Part shown: positions 44,965-53,953 of the stretch, piece after piece
Layout: every line of letters begins with the position of its first letter
How positions within the stretch are numbered: the stretch's first letter is position 1
Assembly: GCF_000444995.1 (NCBI RefSeq)
Contig: NC_022041.1
Coordinates: 2,020,001 to 2,084,000 of the forward strand
Length of the DNA: 64,000 nt
DNA from: Paracoccus aminophilus JCM 7686
GTDB taxonomy: Bacteria > Pseudomonadota > Alphaproteobacteria > Rhodobacterales > Rhodobacteraceae
Direction of reading: 5' to 3'
Made by a program: the position numbers and the translations under genes
The notes under the pieces: model-generated
The model's input: only the letters and a program-made list of their open reading frames with translations
Told to the model about the DNA's origin: nothing
Databases searched by the model: none

Positions 44965-45449
44965 GCCGACGGCTCGCCCGCTTCAGCTTTCCCAGCCCGG
45001 CCTTTCGGCTTCGCCGCCTCTCCCTTCGCGGCATCGATTTCATCCGCGGCTTGATGAGCCGCCTCATCGTCGCGCGACGGATGCGCCTCAATGGCAGCGA
45101 GACGTGCAGCCAGATCGGCCTCGCGCGCATCGAGATCTGCCTCGCGCAGGTCGAGCGCGCTCGACCGTGCCTCCAGCTCGGAGCTGCGCTCATCGACTTT
45201 CGCAAGCGCTTCATCCGCAGCCTCCTTCGCTTCGCGCATCATCTCGGCAAAGACCGCCTGAAACTCCGGGGATTCGAGAATGTCGGCGCGGAGCGTCAGG
45301 GGCATGTTGCCATCAGGCAGAGGATCGAACGCGCCCTCGCTTTGGGCATAGGTCACGAGCGAGGCGGGGCAGTCTTCCCCTGCCGGGATCACGCGCGGAT
45401 AGATTTCACCATCGGGCACGCCGGTGATGGGCTTGGTCAGCTTCGCCAT
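44961..45449 (-). CDS. Coiled-coil phage protein downstream of capsid
   Basis: A 162-residue protein from the ATG at 45449, preceded by AGGAGG. The first 60 residues are compact (KPITGVPDGEIYPRVIPAGE); residues 75-125 form a strong charged coiled coil (EARSSALDLREADLDAREAD), ending in a Lys/Ala/Glu tail. Role is unknown; position after the capsid gene suggests a capsid decoration or scaffold-like factor. Confidence 0.62.
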   Translation of the reverse strand: MAKLTKPITGVPDGEIYPRVIPAGEDCPASLVTYAQSEGAFDPLPDGNMPLTLRADILESPEFQAVFAEMMREAKEAADEALAKVDERSSELEARSSALDLREADLDAREADLAARLAAIEAHPSRDDEAAHQAADEIDAAKGEAAKPKGRAGKAEAGEPSA

Positions 45450-45470
45450 AATTGGCCTCCTTCTCCATAG

Positions 45471-45494
45471 AAAAAGGGGCGGTCGCGCCGCCCC
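45471..45494 (-). terminator. Intra-operon terminator after the capsid gene
   Basis: GGGGCGG, five-base loop, CCGCCCC then TTTTT on the minus strand, 25 bases after the capsid stop and just before the next ribosome site. Confidence 0.85.
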
Positions 45495-45518
45495 TTCGAT
45501 CAATGCAGACCCGCCCGA

Positions 45519-46808
45519 TCAGGCAGCGACGCGGTGATAGCGCAGCCACTCCGGGTTCCAGAGCCCGCCGCCGACGCGCTTGCGGGTGTAGAACAGGATG
45601 TAGGGCTTGTTGGTGTAGGGATCGCGCAGCACCGACACGCCGACGCGATCGAAGATCCGATAGCCCTCGGCCATATTGCCGAAGACGATCGGCACGGCAT
45701 TGGCTGCAACATCGGGCAGGCCCGAGAGCTCGCGGATCGGCTGGCCGAGGACCTGCGCCGGTTGGCCCGCTTGGAACGGCGGCGACCACAGGAAGTTGCC
45801 CTCGCCATCCTTCATCTTGCGGATGACAGCATGGCTCTTGCGGTTGGCATAGAGCGCCGCCCCGGTCGAGCGATCCTCGGGCAGATCATAGATCAGATCG
45901 ATCAGCCCATCTGCGGTCAGCCCTGCTGCCGCGCCGGTGTTGACCTCGCCGATCGCGCCGAGCGGGTGGCGCTGCGCGACGGGCAGCGCGGCCTCGGTCG
46001 CCGCGTCATAGCGCAGCAGGCCCTTGGGCTTGTTGACGCCGTCGCCGTTGATGAAGGCAAGGCCCTCCTGCCGCGCGAACTCGATGTTGACCTCGCCTGC
46101 AAGCCAGCTCGCAATATCGATCTCGCTATCTTCGAGGATGCGCTCGGTCGCCGCCGGGTTGGCGTAAAGCTCACCGAAGGCAAAATCGTATTCGACCAGC
46201 GTCGAGCTTGCCGTCTGCGGGCGTGCGCCGGTTTCCCCGACCCAGGCCGCGCCCGTGCCGTGGACGTTGTAGAGCTTCTTGAACCCCTGCCCCGAGACCG
46301 ATTGGACGCCCGCATATTGGCGCATGGGCGAGACCTCGACCCGCCTGTCGGTGATGGTGCGGTCCCATTCCACCGGCGCGGTATAGCCGCCATCCGGATC
46401 GGAGCCGACCGAGTAGGCCGCCTTGATCCCGCCGTTCTTGGCCAGCGCCTTCAGGTCGCGTTCGCCCTCGCCGGTGCGGAACCACGCATCGAAGCTGGCG
46501 GAGTATTCCCGCTCTTCCTGGCTGCGCTCATCCTGTCCGCCGGGCCCGTTCAGCGCCAGAGCCGCCAGCTTGGCGTTGGCTTCATCAAGCGCCCCGGTCA
46601 GCGCGCCGACCGAAGCCTCGATCTTGACCAGCTTGTCGGTCGTGACGACATCGTCGAAGCGGGCAGCGAGCTGCTTGTCCTTCTCGGCCTGCGCATCCTT
46701 ATGCGCCTTCCAGTCCGAATTCAGCGCCCGGATCAGCGACAGCGCATCACCATCTGCACGCACGGAGACAATCCCGCGAGCTTTCGCGGGGGCAAAATGT
46801 TTGGTCAT
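45519..46808 (-). CDS. Major capsid protein, HK97 family
   Basis: A 429-residue protein. Residues about 25-110 are a coiled-coil delta domain, normally removed by the protease encoded next door; the capsid core follows with GSDPDGGYTAPVEWDRTI, FGELYANPAATERILEDSEI and AFINGDGVNKPKGLL, all standard for HK97-type capsids. It is followed by a strong terminator, which may let the capsid gene be expressed more than the genes below. Confidence 0.94.
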   Translation of the reverse strand: MTKHFAPAKARGIVSVRADGDALSLIRALNSDWKAHKDAQAEKDKQLAARFDDVVTTDKLVKIEASVGALTGALDEANAKLAALALNGPGGQDERSQEEREYSASFDAWFRTGEGERDLKALAKNGGIKAAYSVGSDPDGGYTAPVEWDRTITDRRVEVSPMRQYAGVQSVSGQGFKKLYNVHGTGAAWVGETGARPQTASSTLVEYDFAFGELYANPAATERILEDSEIDIASWLAGEVNIEFARQEGLAFINGDGVNKPKGLLRYDAATEAALPVAQRHPLGAIGEVNTGAAAGLTADGLIDLIYDLPEDRSTGAALYANRKSHAVIRKMKDGEGNFLWSPPFQAGQPAQVLGQPIRELSGLPDVAANAVPIVFGNMAEGYRIFDRVGVSVLRDPYTNKPYILFYTRKRVGGGLWNPEWLRYHRVAA

Positions 46809-46820
46809 GGGATACCTCCG

Positions 46821-47666
46821 TTATGACCGGATTGTCAGGGATGCCGCAGCGAGGGCTGCGACCAGTGCGCCAGCGTCATGCGTAGCGGGCGGGGCAGCGT
46901 CGGGCGTGCCCCCTTTCAACTCGGCCAGAAGCGCGCGGCGTTCCGTCCGAGGCATGCCAGTCTTGGCGAGGCGTGCGTCGATGCGCCGGGTGGCATTCAC
47001 CCCGCGCGCCGCCTCCGCCTTGGTCTTGTCTTCGGCGACGGCATCGGCCGCGAGAAAGGCATCGGCCAAACCCTCTTGCACCGCCTGCTCGCCGTTGAAC
47101 CAGGTCTCGCCATCCATCCATTCGGTGACCTTGGCTTTCGTCGCCCCGGCCCGATCGCTGTAGACCGTGGCCATGGCATCGTCGAAGGGCTCCATCGTCC
47201 GCGCGGCATCGGCAAGATCGTGACGATTGCCGATCGCCATGACCCAGGAGTTGTGGATCATCAAAAATCCTGCCTTGCCGATCTGGATCTCATCGCCAGC
47301 CATGGCAATGATCGAGGCAGCCGAAGCGGCCAGTCCAATGACCCGCACCGTCACCTTGCGGGGATGGGCGCGCAGGGCGTTGTAAATCGCCACGCCCTCG
47401 AAGAAGTCGCCGCCGGGCGAGTTGATATCGACCACGACATCCTGATCGCCGATGGCACGCAGGGCAGCGGCGACCCGTTTCGAGGTCACGCCGCCACCGG
47501 TCCAGTAATCCTCGCCGATGACATCGAGGATGCTGATCGTCGTCTCGCCCGAAACCGCAGCCATCATGCCAGGGCTCCAACGCTCGACCGCATCGGCATC
47601 GGGCTCAAAGGCGCAGACCGTGGGCAGGCGCGCTGCAGCGATCTCAGGCAGTTTGCGAAGGCTCAT
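46821..47666 (-). CDS. Phage head maturation protease, ClpP-like
   Basis: A 281-residue protein from the ATG at 47666 with AGAAAGGAGAAGG upstream. The ClpP fold shows DINSPGGDFFEGVAIYNAL, the nucleophile Ser in GLAASAASIIAMAGD and the His in FLMIHNSWV. The C-terminal 80 residues are a helical linker. It cleaves the capsid delta domain during maturation. The start overlaps the portal gene by 23 bases. Confidence 0.93.
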   Translation of the reverse strand: MSLRKLPEIAAARLPTVCAFEPDADAVERWSPGMMAAVSGETTISILDVIGEDYWTGGGVTSKRVAAALRAIGDQDVVVDINSPGGDFFEGVAIYNALRAHPRKVTVRVIGLAASAASIIAMAGDEIQIGKAGFLMIHNSWVMAIGNRHDLADAARTMEPFDDAMATVYSDRAGATKAKVTEWMDGETWFNGEQAVQEGLADAFLAADAVAEDKTKAEAARGVNATRRIDARLAKTGMPRTERRALLAELKGGTPDAAPPATHDAGALVAALAAASLTIRS

Positions 47667-48891
47667 TGCCCTTCTCCTTTCTCTGGCCCAGAGCGGGCGG
47701 CAGGTCTTTGGGATCGATCTCGGGAAGATCCTGCAGGTCGCGGATTTCCTTGACTGACATCCAGGGCTGATGCCCCCCGGCGCCAAGCGCCTTGGCGAAG
47801 AACTCCGACTGATCCTTCATCGAGCCGCGCAGCAGCGCCCCGTCATTGAACTTGGCGTAAAGCTCTTCCTTTTCCGCGCCGGTCAGGACCGACCGGCGGA
47901 TGGCTTGCTCCCAAGCCGTGAACCACGGCGCGAGCCCGTAGCGCACGAAGAACTGGCCGAGCACGTCAATGCCCGATCCCCATGAAGTGTCGTCGAGCAT
48001 CAGGAGCGGGCGCGGCACGCCGAAGACGCGGGCAATCTCTTCAATCTGCATGCCGCGCATCTCGAGATGCTGGCTGTCGCGACTGGTTGCGGACGGCACA
48101 TCCCAGGACATGCCCTCTTCGAGGATCATCTCCTTATAGGCCCCATCTGCCCCGCGCCGATCCTCTAGGCTCGCCTTGAGCCGGGCGAAGGCCTCAGGGC
48201 TGATCTTGCCCGGATGCTTCAGGATGCCGCCGACGATCATGCCCTGTTTGAAGAGCCGCCCCGCCGCCTTCTGAGCTTGCGCGGCGAGGCCGATTGCTTC
48301 GGCGGCCTGTTTGACCAAGGACATGCCGCGCAGCCCATCCTCAGAGAGACCGCGCAGATGCAGGATCTCGTTCGCGCCAAAGATCTGCTTGCCGCCGCGC
48401 GCGGGCTGATAGTGATAATCCACGGCCCAATCGGCGCGCTGAACCACGGTCACCGTGCCGGGCTTCAGAGGCACCAGCCGGATCGGCCGCCCCATGCTGC
48501 GCACGATCAGCGCGAAGGCATCGCCGCGCACCAGCGCCTGCAACTGCATCCACGCCTTGAAGTCGAAGGCTGATTGCCAATCGTTCGGCTGAACCGCGAG
48601 CAGGGCATAAAGCGGATGCTCGCGCGCCTTGCTGCGGTCCTTGCTGTGGTGAAGCTGCAAGGGCAGCATCCCCATGGCAAAGCTGATCAGGCTGACGCAG
48701 CGAAACACCGTGGTGTTGCGCAAGGCGCTGGCGACCGAGACCTGTCCGCCGCTCTCGGTTTGGCTGAGCGCCGCCATCAACTCCACGATGCGCGGATCGC
48801 TCAGGTCATAGGAAGGCGGACCGTCGGAAACCGCGGCTTTCACCCCGCCTTGACCGAGCAGCGCCGCGCCAAGGCGGTTGAAGTATCCCAT
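47644..48891 (-). CDS. Phage portal protein, HK97 family
   Basis: A 415-residue protein with typical portal segments: VASALRNTTVFRCVSLISFA, PLYALLAVQPNDWQSAFDFK, IVRSMGRPIRLVPLKPGTV and IARVFGVPRPLLMLDDTSWG. It forms the dodecameric DNA gateway. The start shares its A with the terminase stop region, so it is coupled to terL. Confidence 0.95.
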   Translation of the reverse strand: MGYFNRLGAALLGQGGVKAAVSDGPPSYDLSDPRIVELMAALSQTESGGQVSVASALRNTTVFRCVSLISFAMGMLPLQLHHSKDRSKAREHPLYALLAVQPNDWQSAFDFKAWMQLQALVRGDAFALIVRSMGRPIRLVPLKPGTVTVVQRADWAVDYHYQPARGGKQIFGANEILHLRGLSEDGLRGMSLVKQAAEAIGLAAQAQKAAGRLFKQGMIVGGILKHPGKISPEAFARLKASLEDRRGADGAYKEMILEEGMSWDVPSATSRDSQHLEMRGMQIEEIARVFGVPRPLLMLDDTSWGSGIDVLGQFFVRYGLAPWFTAWEQAIRRSVLTGAEKEELYAKFNDGALLRGSMKDQSEFFAKALGAGGHQPWMSVKEIRDLQDLPEIDPKDLPPALGQRKEKGNEPSQTA

Positions 48892-50705
48892 CAGATCACC
48901 AAAATTCCGCGTTCCTCGTAGATGGATGGCCCGGCACCGCGTGGCCTGCAGAGCGCCACACCGGTTGCCATGGCGAGAGAGACCATGCCGTCGATGCGGC
49001 CATAGGCATTGGGCTTGTCGAACATCCGATGCCCGGTGCGGTTCTCGGCATAGACGACGCTGGCCGCCATGCTGTCCATGAGCGGGTTGCGATCGATCAG
49101 GAAGCGCTGCTCATAGAGCCCCGCCTCCAGCTTGTTGATGCTGTCGGGCATCCACAAATAGATTTCCTGCTGGCCTTCGGGCTGCGAGGCGTCCTTTTCC
49201 AGGATCCGCTTCTGAAAGCCCTGCGGGTGGATCTCGGCCGGGATTGCCGCGCCGATATCCGTCAGGTTCTCCTGCAGCCGCTCGAGGCCGTACTGGTCGC
49301 AACCGATGGTGATCGGCGCGAACTTCGCGTTGAGCCGCGCCGCCGCATCGGCGAGCCAGGCATATTTGAGCCGGTCGCCCGGCACCGCCTCGAGATAGCC
49401 CTGCTGATGCCATTCATCATAGGGCGTCTGGTCCAGCGCCGCGCGATCGGCGAGCGTGTCCTTCGGGGTCCAGAACCAAGTCTTGGTCACGAAGCGCTCG
49501 GCGTCACGGGTCGCATCGATTAGCCAGAGCAACGTCAGCGCGGTAAAGTCCCGCGTCCGGCTGAGGTCGAGACCGCCATAGCAGGGATAGCCCGCACGCA
49601 GCATCTCCTCCTCATCGACCTCGCCTGTGCAGGCGAGCCAAGCTTCACGCTTGATCGCCGCCGTCTGCGCCTGCGTCCATTCGCAAAAGTGCAGCCGGGC
49701 GATGCCGTTGCGCTTGCCCGGCATCATCTTCGCCTGGTTGACTTGCTCGGCCAGCCATTCCTCGGTGATCGTCTCGCCCAGCAACGGATTGGCCTTGACC
49801 CAGCAGCTCGGATCATTGGCCCAGTCGTCGCCCTCATCGAGCGAGCAGACAAAGGCGAAGGTCCGATCATCCTCCTTGATCCCCGCGGCGACCTGCACCG
49901 CGTGCTGATGCTCCTCCCAGCAGATCGACTTGCGATCAGACCCGCTGTTCGTCGCCATGCAGAGCATCGGCTGCTTGCGGAACTTGAAGCCGCGCTCGAG
50001 CATGTCGATCGTATCCCGGCTCGGATGCTCATGGACCTCATCGCAGAGTGCCGCATGCGGACGCGGTCCGGATTGGCCGCGGGATTTGGTCTCATTGGCG
50101 ATCGGCTTGAAGAACCGCTTGCCACCATCCTTGCCGCGATAGCTCAGCTGCCAGACCGGCTCGATCCCATGCTGCACGATCTTCGATGCCAGCCGCGGCG
50201 ATTGATCGACCATGGCCACGGCGTCATTGAAGAGGATGCGCGCCTGATCCTTCTTGGCAGCCGCTGAATAGATCTCGGCGCGCGCCTCGCCATCGCCGAC
50301 CAGCAGGAAGAGGCCAATGCCGCCGAGCATCGGGCTCTTGCCGTTGCCCTTGCCCTCTTCGTCATAGAAGCGGCGAAAGCGGCGCAGCCCCGTTGCCTTG
50401 ATCTTCCAACCAAAGAGCGAGCCGACGCGAAACGCCTGGCTCGGATGGAGCACAAAGGGATTGCCTTCGAACTGCCCGCCATTGAGCCGCAGGTTACGGG
50501 CGAACCAGCCGATGACCCGCTTGGCCTCATCGACATCCCAGACGAGCCCGCGCCCCGGTCCTTCGGCCAGATCGCGGATGTGCCGCGCGGCGGCGTTACG
50601 CACATGCGGCCCGGCAGTGACCTTCCCGGCCGCCACATCCTCGGCCCAAGCGGTGACTGGATCGGCCGCATAGCGATCCGCCGGCGCGGCTTCAAGTGAA
50701 GTCAT
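48891..50705 (-). CDS. terL: Terminase large subunit
   Basis: A 604-residue packaging motor from the ATG at 50705, overlapping the small subunit gene by 14 bases. The ATPase P-loop is EEGKGNGKSPMLGG, followed by the Walker B-like region with ALCDEVHEHPS; the nuclease domain begins YGGLDLSRTRDFTAL with metal-binding Asp. The sequence class fits HK97-like terminases. Confidence 0.95.
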   Translation of the reverse strand: MTSLEAAPADRYAADPVTAWAEDVAAGKVTAGPHVRNAAARHIRDLAEGPGRGLVWDVDEAKRVIGWFARNLRLNGGQFEGNPFVLHPSQAFRVGSLFGWKIKATGLRRFRRFYDEEGKGNGKSPMLGGIGLFLLVGDGEARAEIYSAAAKKDQARILFNDAVAMVDQSPRLASKIVQHGIEPVWQLSYRGKDGGKRFFKPIANETKSRGQSGPRPHAALCDEVHEHPSRDTIDMLERGFKFRKQPMLCMATNSGSDRKSICWEEHQHAVQVAAGIKEDDRTFAFVCSLDEGDDWANDPSCWVKANPLLGETITEEWLAEQVNQAKMMPGKRNGIARLHFCEWTQAQTAAIKREAWLACTGEVDEEEMLRAGYPCYGGLDLSRTRDFTALTLLWLIDATRDAERFVTKTWFWTPKDTLADRAALDQTPYDEWHQQGYLEAVPGDRLKYAWLADAAARLNAKFAPITIGCDQYGLERLQENLTDIGAAIPAEIHPQGFQKRILEKDASQPEGQQEIYLWMPDSINKLEAGLYEQRFLIDRNPLMDSMAASVVYAENRTGHRMFDKPNAYGRIDGMVSLAMATGVALCRPRGAGPSIYEERGILVI

Positions 50706-51165
50706 CGCCGTTGTCCGGGAAGGTGAAGCCAAGCTGGCCACCCCCGCCAAGCGAACGCTCTGCCGCCGGCGTCATACCGAAGTCGCCCCCAAGCGCACGG
50801 ATCTGCCGCCAAGTCTCGTTGAGCTGGGCGATCTCGGGCCGGGATTTGATCTGGATGCCGTTGCGCGTCTGCGCGGTATAGGTCTCGCCCAACTCGGCCA
50901 GCAGCAGCTGGTAATCTTCGTAGCGCACAACCGACCGGCAAAGCTGAACGAACATGAAGATGTTGATCTCGTTCAGTCGGGCCTTGGTCGGATGGCAAAG
51001 GTGGGGCGCCAACCGGTCATAAACCCAGCGTTCTTTGTCGAGCAGCCCTTCGGGCCGAAGCTCGGCGGCGCGGGCGATAGCACGGGCCTGCAGATTGTGA
51101 CCGGCGTCGCCGTCGTCCTTCATCGGCACGACGACAGACTCGGCAGGCTTGCGTCCCCTTGCCAT
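50692..51165 (-). CDS. terS: Terminase small subunit, P27 family
   Basis: A 157-residue P27-type protein: LLDKERWVYDRLAPHLCHPT, then FVQLCRSVVRYEDYQLLLAE, and NGIQIKSRPEIAQLNETWRQ, which are standard for this family. It recognises phage DNA for packaging. An HNH gene lies just upstream, as usual in P27-type phages. Confidence 0.88.
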   Translation of the reverse strand: MARGRKPAESVVVPMKDDGDAGHNLQARAIARAAELRPEGLLDKERWVYDRLAPHLCHPTKARLNEINIFMFVQLCRSVVRYEDYQLLLAELGETYTAQTRNGIQIKSRPEIAQLNETWRQIRALGGDFGMTPAAERSLGGGGQLGFTFPDNGDDFT

Positions 51166-51320
51166 TACCTCTTCCTAACCTTGGGCTTTTTCTATCCAAT
51201 TTCGACTTTGCGCACAGAAAGGATGGACGCCGGTCCCTGGGCCCGACGCCCCTGAACTTTCGACCTCCCCCCTCCCATCTGTGACATTTTGGCAACGCGC
51301 TGACGGATCGCGCTGGGGCC

Positions 51321-51668
51321 CTACCGGTTCGCCGGATGCTGCGGGTCGAGCGGCCATCCGTCCGGGCCCCGCGCGTTCGAGAAGCCCCGCACCTCTTCGC
51401 GCTGCTTCACCACGTCATGATGATCGGGGCAGAGCGTCTGCCAATTCGACTGATCCCAGAAGAGAACCAGATCGCCGCGGTGCGGGATGACGTGATCGAC
51501 CACTAGAAAGCGCCGCTTCGGGTTGCCCTGCGGCTCGCCCGACGCTGACCGAGATCCATCATTGAGGATGCCGCGCAGCTGGCACATCCGGCAAAGTGGT
51601 TCCTGTCGCAGATGCGCAAGCCGGGCAGACCGCCACCGCGCCGTCTTATAGAGAGCGTGACGCGACAT
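51321..51668 (-). CDS. HNH endonuclease near terminase
   Basis: A 115-residue protein from the ATG at 51668. The HNH core reads VVDHVIPHRGDLVLFWDQSN followed by WQTLCPDHHD; zinc-binding Cys pairs are in PLCRMCQLRG and the CPDHH. Such enzymes assist terminase cleavage in HK97-type phages. Confidence 0.9.
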   Translation of the reverse strand: MSRHALYKTARWRSARLAHLRQEPLCRMCQLRGILNDGSRSASGEPQGNPKRRFLVVDHVIPHRGDLVLFWDQSNWQTLCPDHHDVVKQREEVRGFSNARGPDGWPLDPQHPANR

Positions 51669-51780
51669 CGCAGACCCTGAAACGCAGTGCGCCCGGCTTG
51701 GGATGATCCCGCCGGGCGCACTGATAGATGATAGAAAGATTGATAGGGCCGTGCGTCCTAAGCAGTCAAGAGGGTTTGAC

Positions 51781-52488
51781 TTAGGCTGGCGCAAAATGTC
51801 CGCGCATGCGCTCGAGGACCGCAGTCAAAGACACGACAAGCATGTTGATATTTCGCGCGGTCCCAGTCCACCCATGCCGCTCCAGCACGTCGCGAAACGA
51901 CCGTCCATGCAGGCAAATCTCATCAACCAGCACGCGGTCGTGAATGATCCGCGCGCCACCCTCACCCCGCGCCGAGGGCCGAACTCGACGCACCGCCATG
52001 GCGACACCGGCCCCGATGCGACGGCGCAAAAGATCGATCACCCTGCCCTCTTCGATGAAGGCATCAATGAACTCGCCACCCGAGCTTGAGCCACCGCGCC
52101 CAGCCTCAAGGCTTGAGCAGCGCATCCCGCCCGCATCATGGCGTTCGACCAGATCGCGATAGAGCCGCGCAACCTGAACCTGCCCCGGCGAGAAGGGCGG
52201 CGCCGCCTTTCTCCGAGCCGCTCGGCGGGCAAGATCGTCAAAGACATCTGCCGCGCGCACGGCGTTAAAGCCGCGCCAGCCCATTTCCTCGACCTTCCAA
52301 CCGGTTCCGTCCTTCGGATCCGGCACCATGCGCAGCGGCGTCACCACCACCTGCGGCCCCCGCGCGGGCGCCACCGGGATCAGCGGACCGCAGCCCTCTA
52401 CCGGTGTGGCGCGCGACAGAACCGCATCGAGGCGCGCCCGTTCTTCCGCCGCCCTCCCTTGGGCCATTTGCCGATAGTCCTTGGTCAT
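51781..52488 (-). CDS. Phage protein with possible C-terminal HTH, unknown function
   Basis: A 235-residue protein whose ATG overlaps the next stop (ATGA). It has MGWRGFNAVRAADVFDDLAR, SPGQVQVARLYRDLVERHDA, a Gly/Ser loop, and ends ICLHGRSFRDVLERHGW, a helix-turn-helix-like piece. I remember similar proteins just upstream of terminase in Rhodobacteraceae phages; a late-gene regulator is possible. Confidence 0.65.
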   Translation of the reverse strand: MTKDYRQMAQGRAAEERARLDAVLSRATPVEGCGPLIPVAPARGPQVVVTPLRMVPDPKDGTGWKVEEMGWRGFNAVRAADVFDDLARRAARRKAAPPFSPGQVQVARLYRDLVERHDAGGMRCSSLEAGRGGSSSGGEFIDAFIEEGRVIDLLRRRIGAGVAMAVRRVRPSARGEGGARIIHDRVLVDEICLHGRSFRDVLERHGWTGTARNINMLVVSLTAVLERMRGHFAPA

Positions 52489-53057
52489 GCTGCAACCCCT
52501 TCCCCGATTTCGCGGCAACGCTGCAACGCCGCGTTGCGCCGATCCCACCAGTCAAGGTCCACCGGGCCGAGCTCACCTTCTCGGGCCAGGCGGCCTTCGA
52601 GATCACGATAGCGGCGCAAGGTGCTCGCCGCGCCATCGCGAATGGTGCCGAGCGCCCAGGCAGACGGCCAGCGTCGGTTCTTTCGCAAGTCGAAAAGCAG
52701 TTCGGGCGCCCAGCCTTCTGCGATCGCGGTCTGGCCGCAGGCATGAGAAAAGACGGCGCGGATCAAGGGTGAAGCGCTGTCGCCCGGCGGCTGGATCTCG
52801 CCCGCCCATTGCAGGATCTGGTTCGAGATCGGGAAGCGATCGCGATCCTTGCCGCCGGGGCTTGCCGCGACCTGCTCCTCAAGCGCCATCAGGCTCCCAG
52901 CCGACATATAGGCGAGCCACGCGCACATATCTCTGACCATTTCCTCGAAGTCAGCAACGGTCAGCGAGGACGGCTTGGCCAGCCCGCGCCGCTTCAATGG
53001 CTCGACCAGAAGCTGCATCACCTTTTTTTCGCCCTGTGCCTGTTCTTCGCTGTTCAT
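52485..53057 (-). CDS. Phage protein, unknown function
   Basis: A 190-residue helical protein from the ATG at 53057 (GAGGGTGAG upstream). It contains LTVADFEEMVRDMCAWLAYM, a polar loop, and RRYRDLEGRLAREGELG near the end. No family recognised. It is coupled to the next gene and is the first gene after the repeat-rich region. Confidence 0.62.
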   Translation of the reverse strand: MNSEEQAQGEKKVMQLLVEPLKRRGLAKPSSLTVADFEEMVRDMCAWLAYMSAGSLMALEEQVAASPGGKDRDRFPISNQILQWAGEIQPPGDSASPLIRAVFSHACGQTAIAEGWAPELLFDLRKNRRWPSAWALGTIRDGAASTLRRYRDLEGRLAREGELGPVDLDWWDRRNAALQRCREIGEGVAA

Positions 53058-53085
53058 CTCACCCTCTTTCTCAGCACATCCCGAC

Positions 53086-53094
53086 TTATCCACA
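53086..53094 (+). promoter_or_regulatory. Consensus DnaA box
   Basis: TTATCCACA, a perfect match to the bacterial DnaA-box consensus, beside the phased repeat array; it may mark a phage origin. Confidence 0.6.
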
Positions 53095-53171
53095 GGCGCG
53101 CCCTTCCGATTGCGCGCGATCCGTCTGTGTCTTTTCGTTTCATTTCTTTTCGTTTCCTCTCCTTTCAGCGG

Positions 53172-53271
53172 TCACAGAAAACCGGCAAAAAAAGGGGAAC
53201 GATCCGGAATATTCCGTGAAATTCCGTAATGATCTGTGATTGTTCCGTAATATTCTGTAACCGTCACAGAA
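53172..53271. repeat. Helically phased octamer array (TTCYGTRA), candidate origin or operator
   Basis: Five direct copies of TTCYGTRA (one with ATC at its start) begin at 53212, 53222, 53232, 53243 and 53253, about one DNA turn apart. Inverted copies (TCACAGAA) lie at 53172-53179 and 53264-53271. The region is A/T-rich, has no gene and separates two minus-strand genes, as would an iteron cluster bound by a replication initiator or a regulator. Confidence 0.72.
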
Positions 53272-53296
53272 TGTGACAGATCGCGCGGTATGCGGG

Positions 53297-53917
53297 TCAC
53301 GCCATCACCTCGACCTGAAATTCGCTCAGAGCAGCGCGGACAAATGCCTCGCGACGTTGCGCTTCGGGGTAGCGTTCTTCGAGCCAGTCATTGAAGCGAT
53401 CTAGGAAACCCGGCGACCGCAGAAGCTGCGGAGCCTGAATGCGTTTCTCAATCATTTCGCCCAGATCCTTGATGCGCTTTGCGCGCTTGCGATCGTCTCG
53501 ATCAGCTTTGTTCTTACGACTGGATTTCAGGGCTTCCAGCGCCACTTCCGTGACCACGGGGTGCGCGTAACGGATCTCGCCATTATCGCAAATCACCCGC
53601 GTCCAATTGTGAAGAGGGCTGACATCTCGTTTGCAAAGTAATTGCCAGCGCTCAACCGTGATCCCTAGCGCCCGCGCCAACAGGCGCTCGTCGGTCGGCA
53701 ATGTTCCGACCGGCGTTTCGTCATGGGACTCGCAGAAAAGCAGAAAACCAAACCAACCGATTTCGGGCTCAACCAGATTTCGGAAGGTGCTCTTACGGAA
53801 GCGCTTGAGATTCCACTGAATGAAGAAATGGCTGTCCAGCCGATCTTCAGCAGAAATAGGATACTGAGGCAGGGCATCTACCCCCACAATTTGAAGCTTC
53901 CGGAAGGCGTCACTCAT
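53297..53917 (-). CDS. Replication-region protein, DUF1376-like, paralogue of the next gene
   Basis: A 206-residue protein. Its first two thirds resemble the winged-helix-like DUF1376 module of phage replication proteins: LDSHFFIQWNLKRFRKSTFR, a hydrophobic IGWFGFLLFCESHDETPVGT, LPTDERLLARALGITVERWQ and SPLHNWTRVI, then a basic helical tail. The neighbouring protein (144 residues) shares this order of blocks. Located beside the phased repeats, it may bind them. Confidence 0.62.
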   Translation of the reverse strand: MSDAFRKLQIVGVDALPQYPISAEDRLDSHFFIQWNLKRFRKSTFRNLVEPEIGWFGFLLFCESHDETPVGTLPTDERLLARALGITVERWQLLCKRDVSPLHNWTRVICDNGEIRYAHPVVTEVALEALKSSRKNKADRDDRKRAKRIKDLGEMIEKRIQAPQLLRSPGFLDRFNDWLEERYPEAQRREAFVRAALSEFQVEVMA

Positions 53918-53953
53918 GGTTAGCCCTCCCGAGAACGGTCACCGAGAAGCCGA

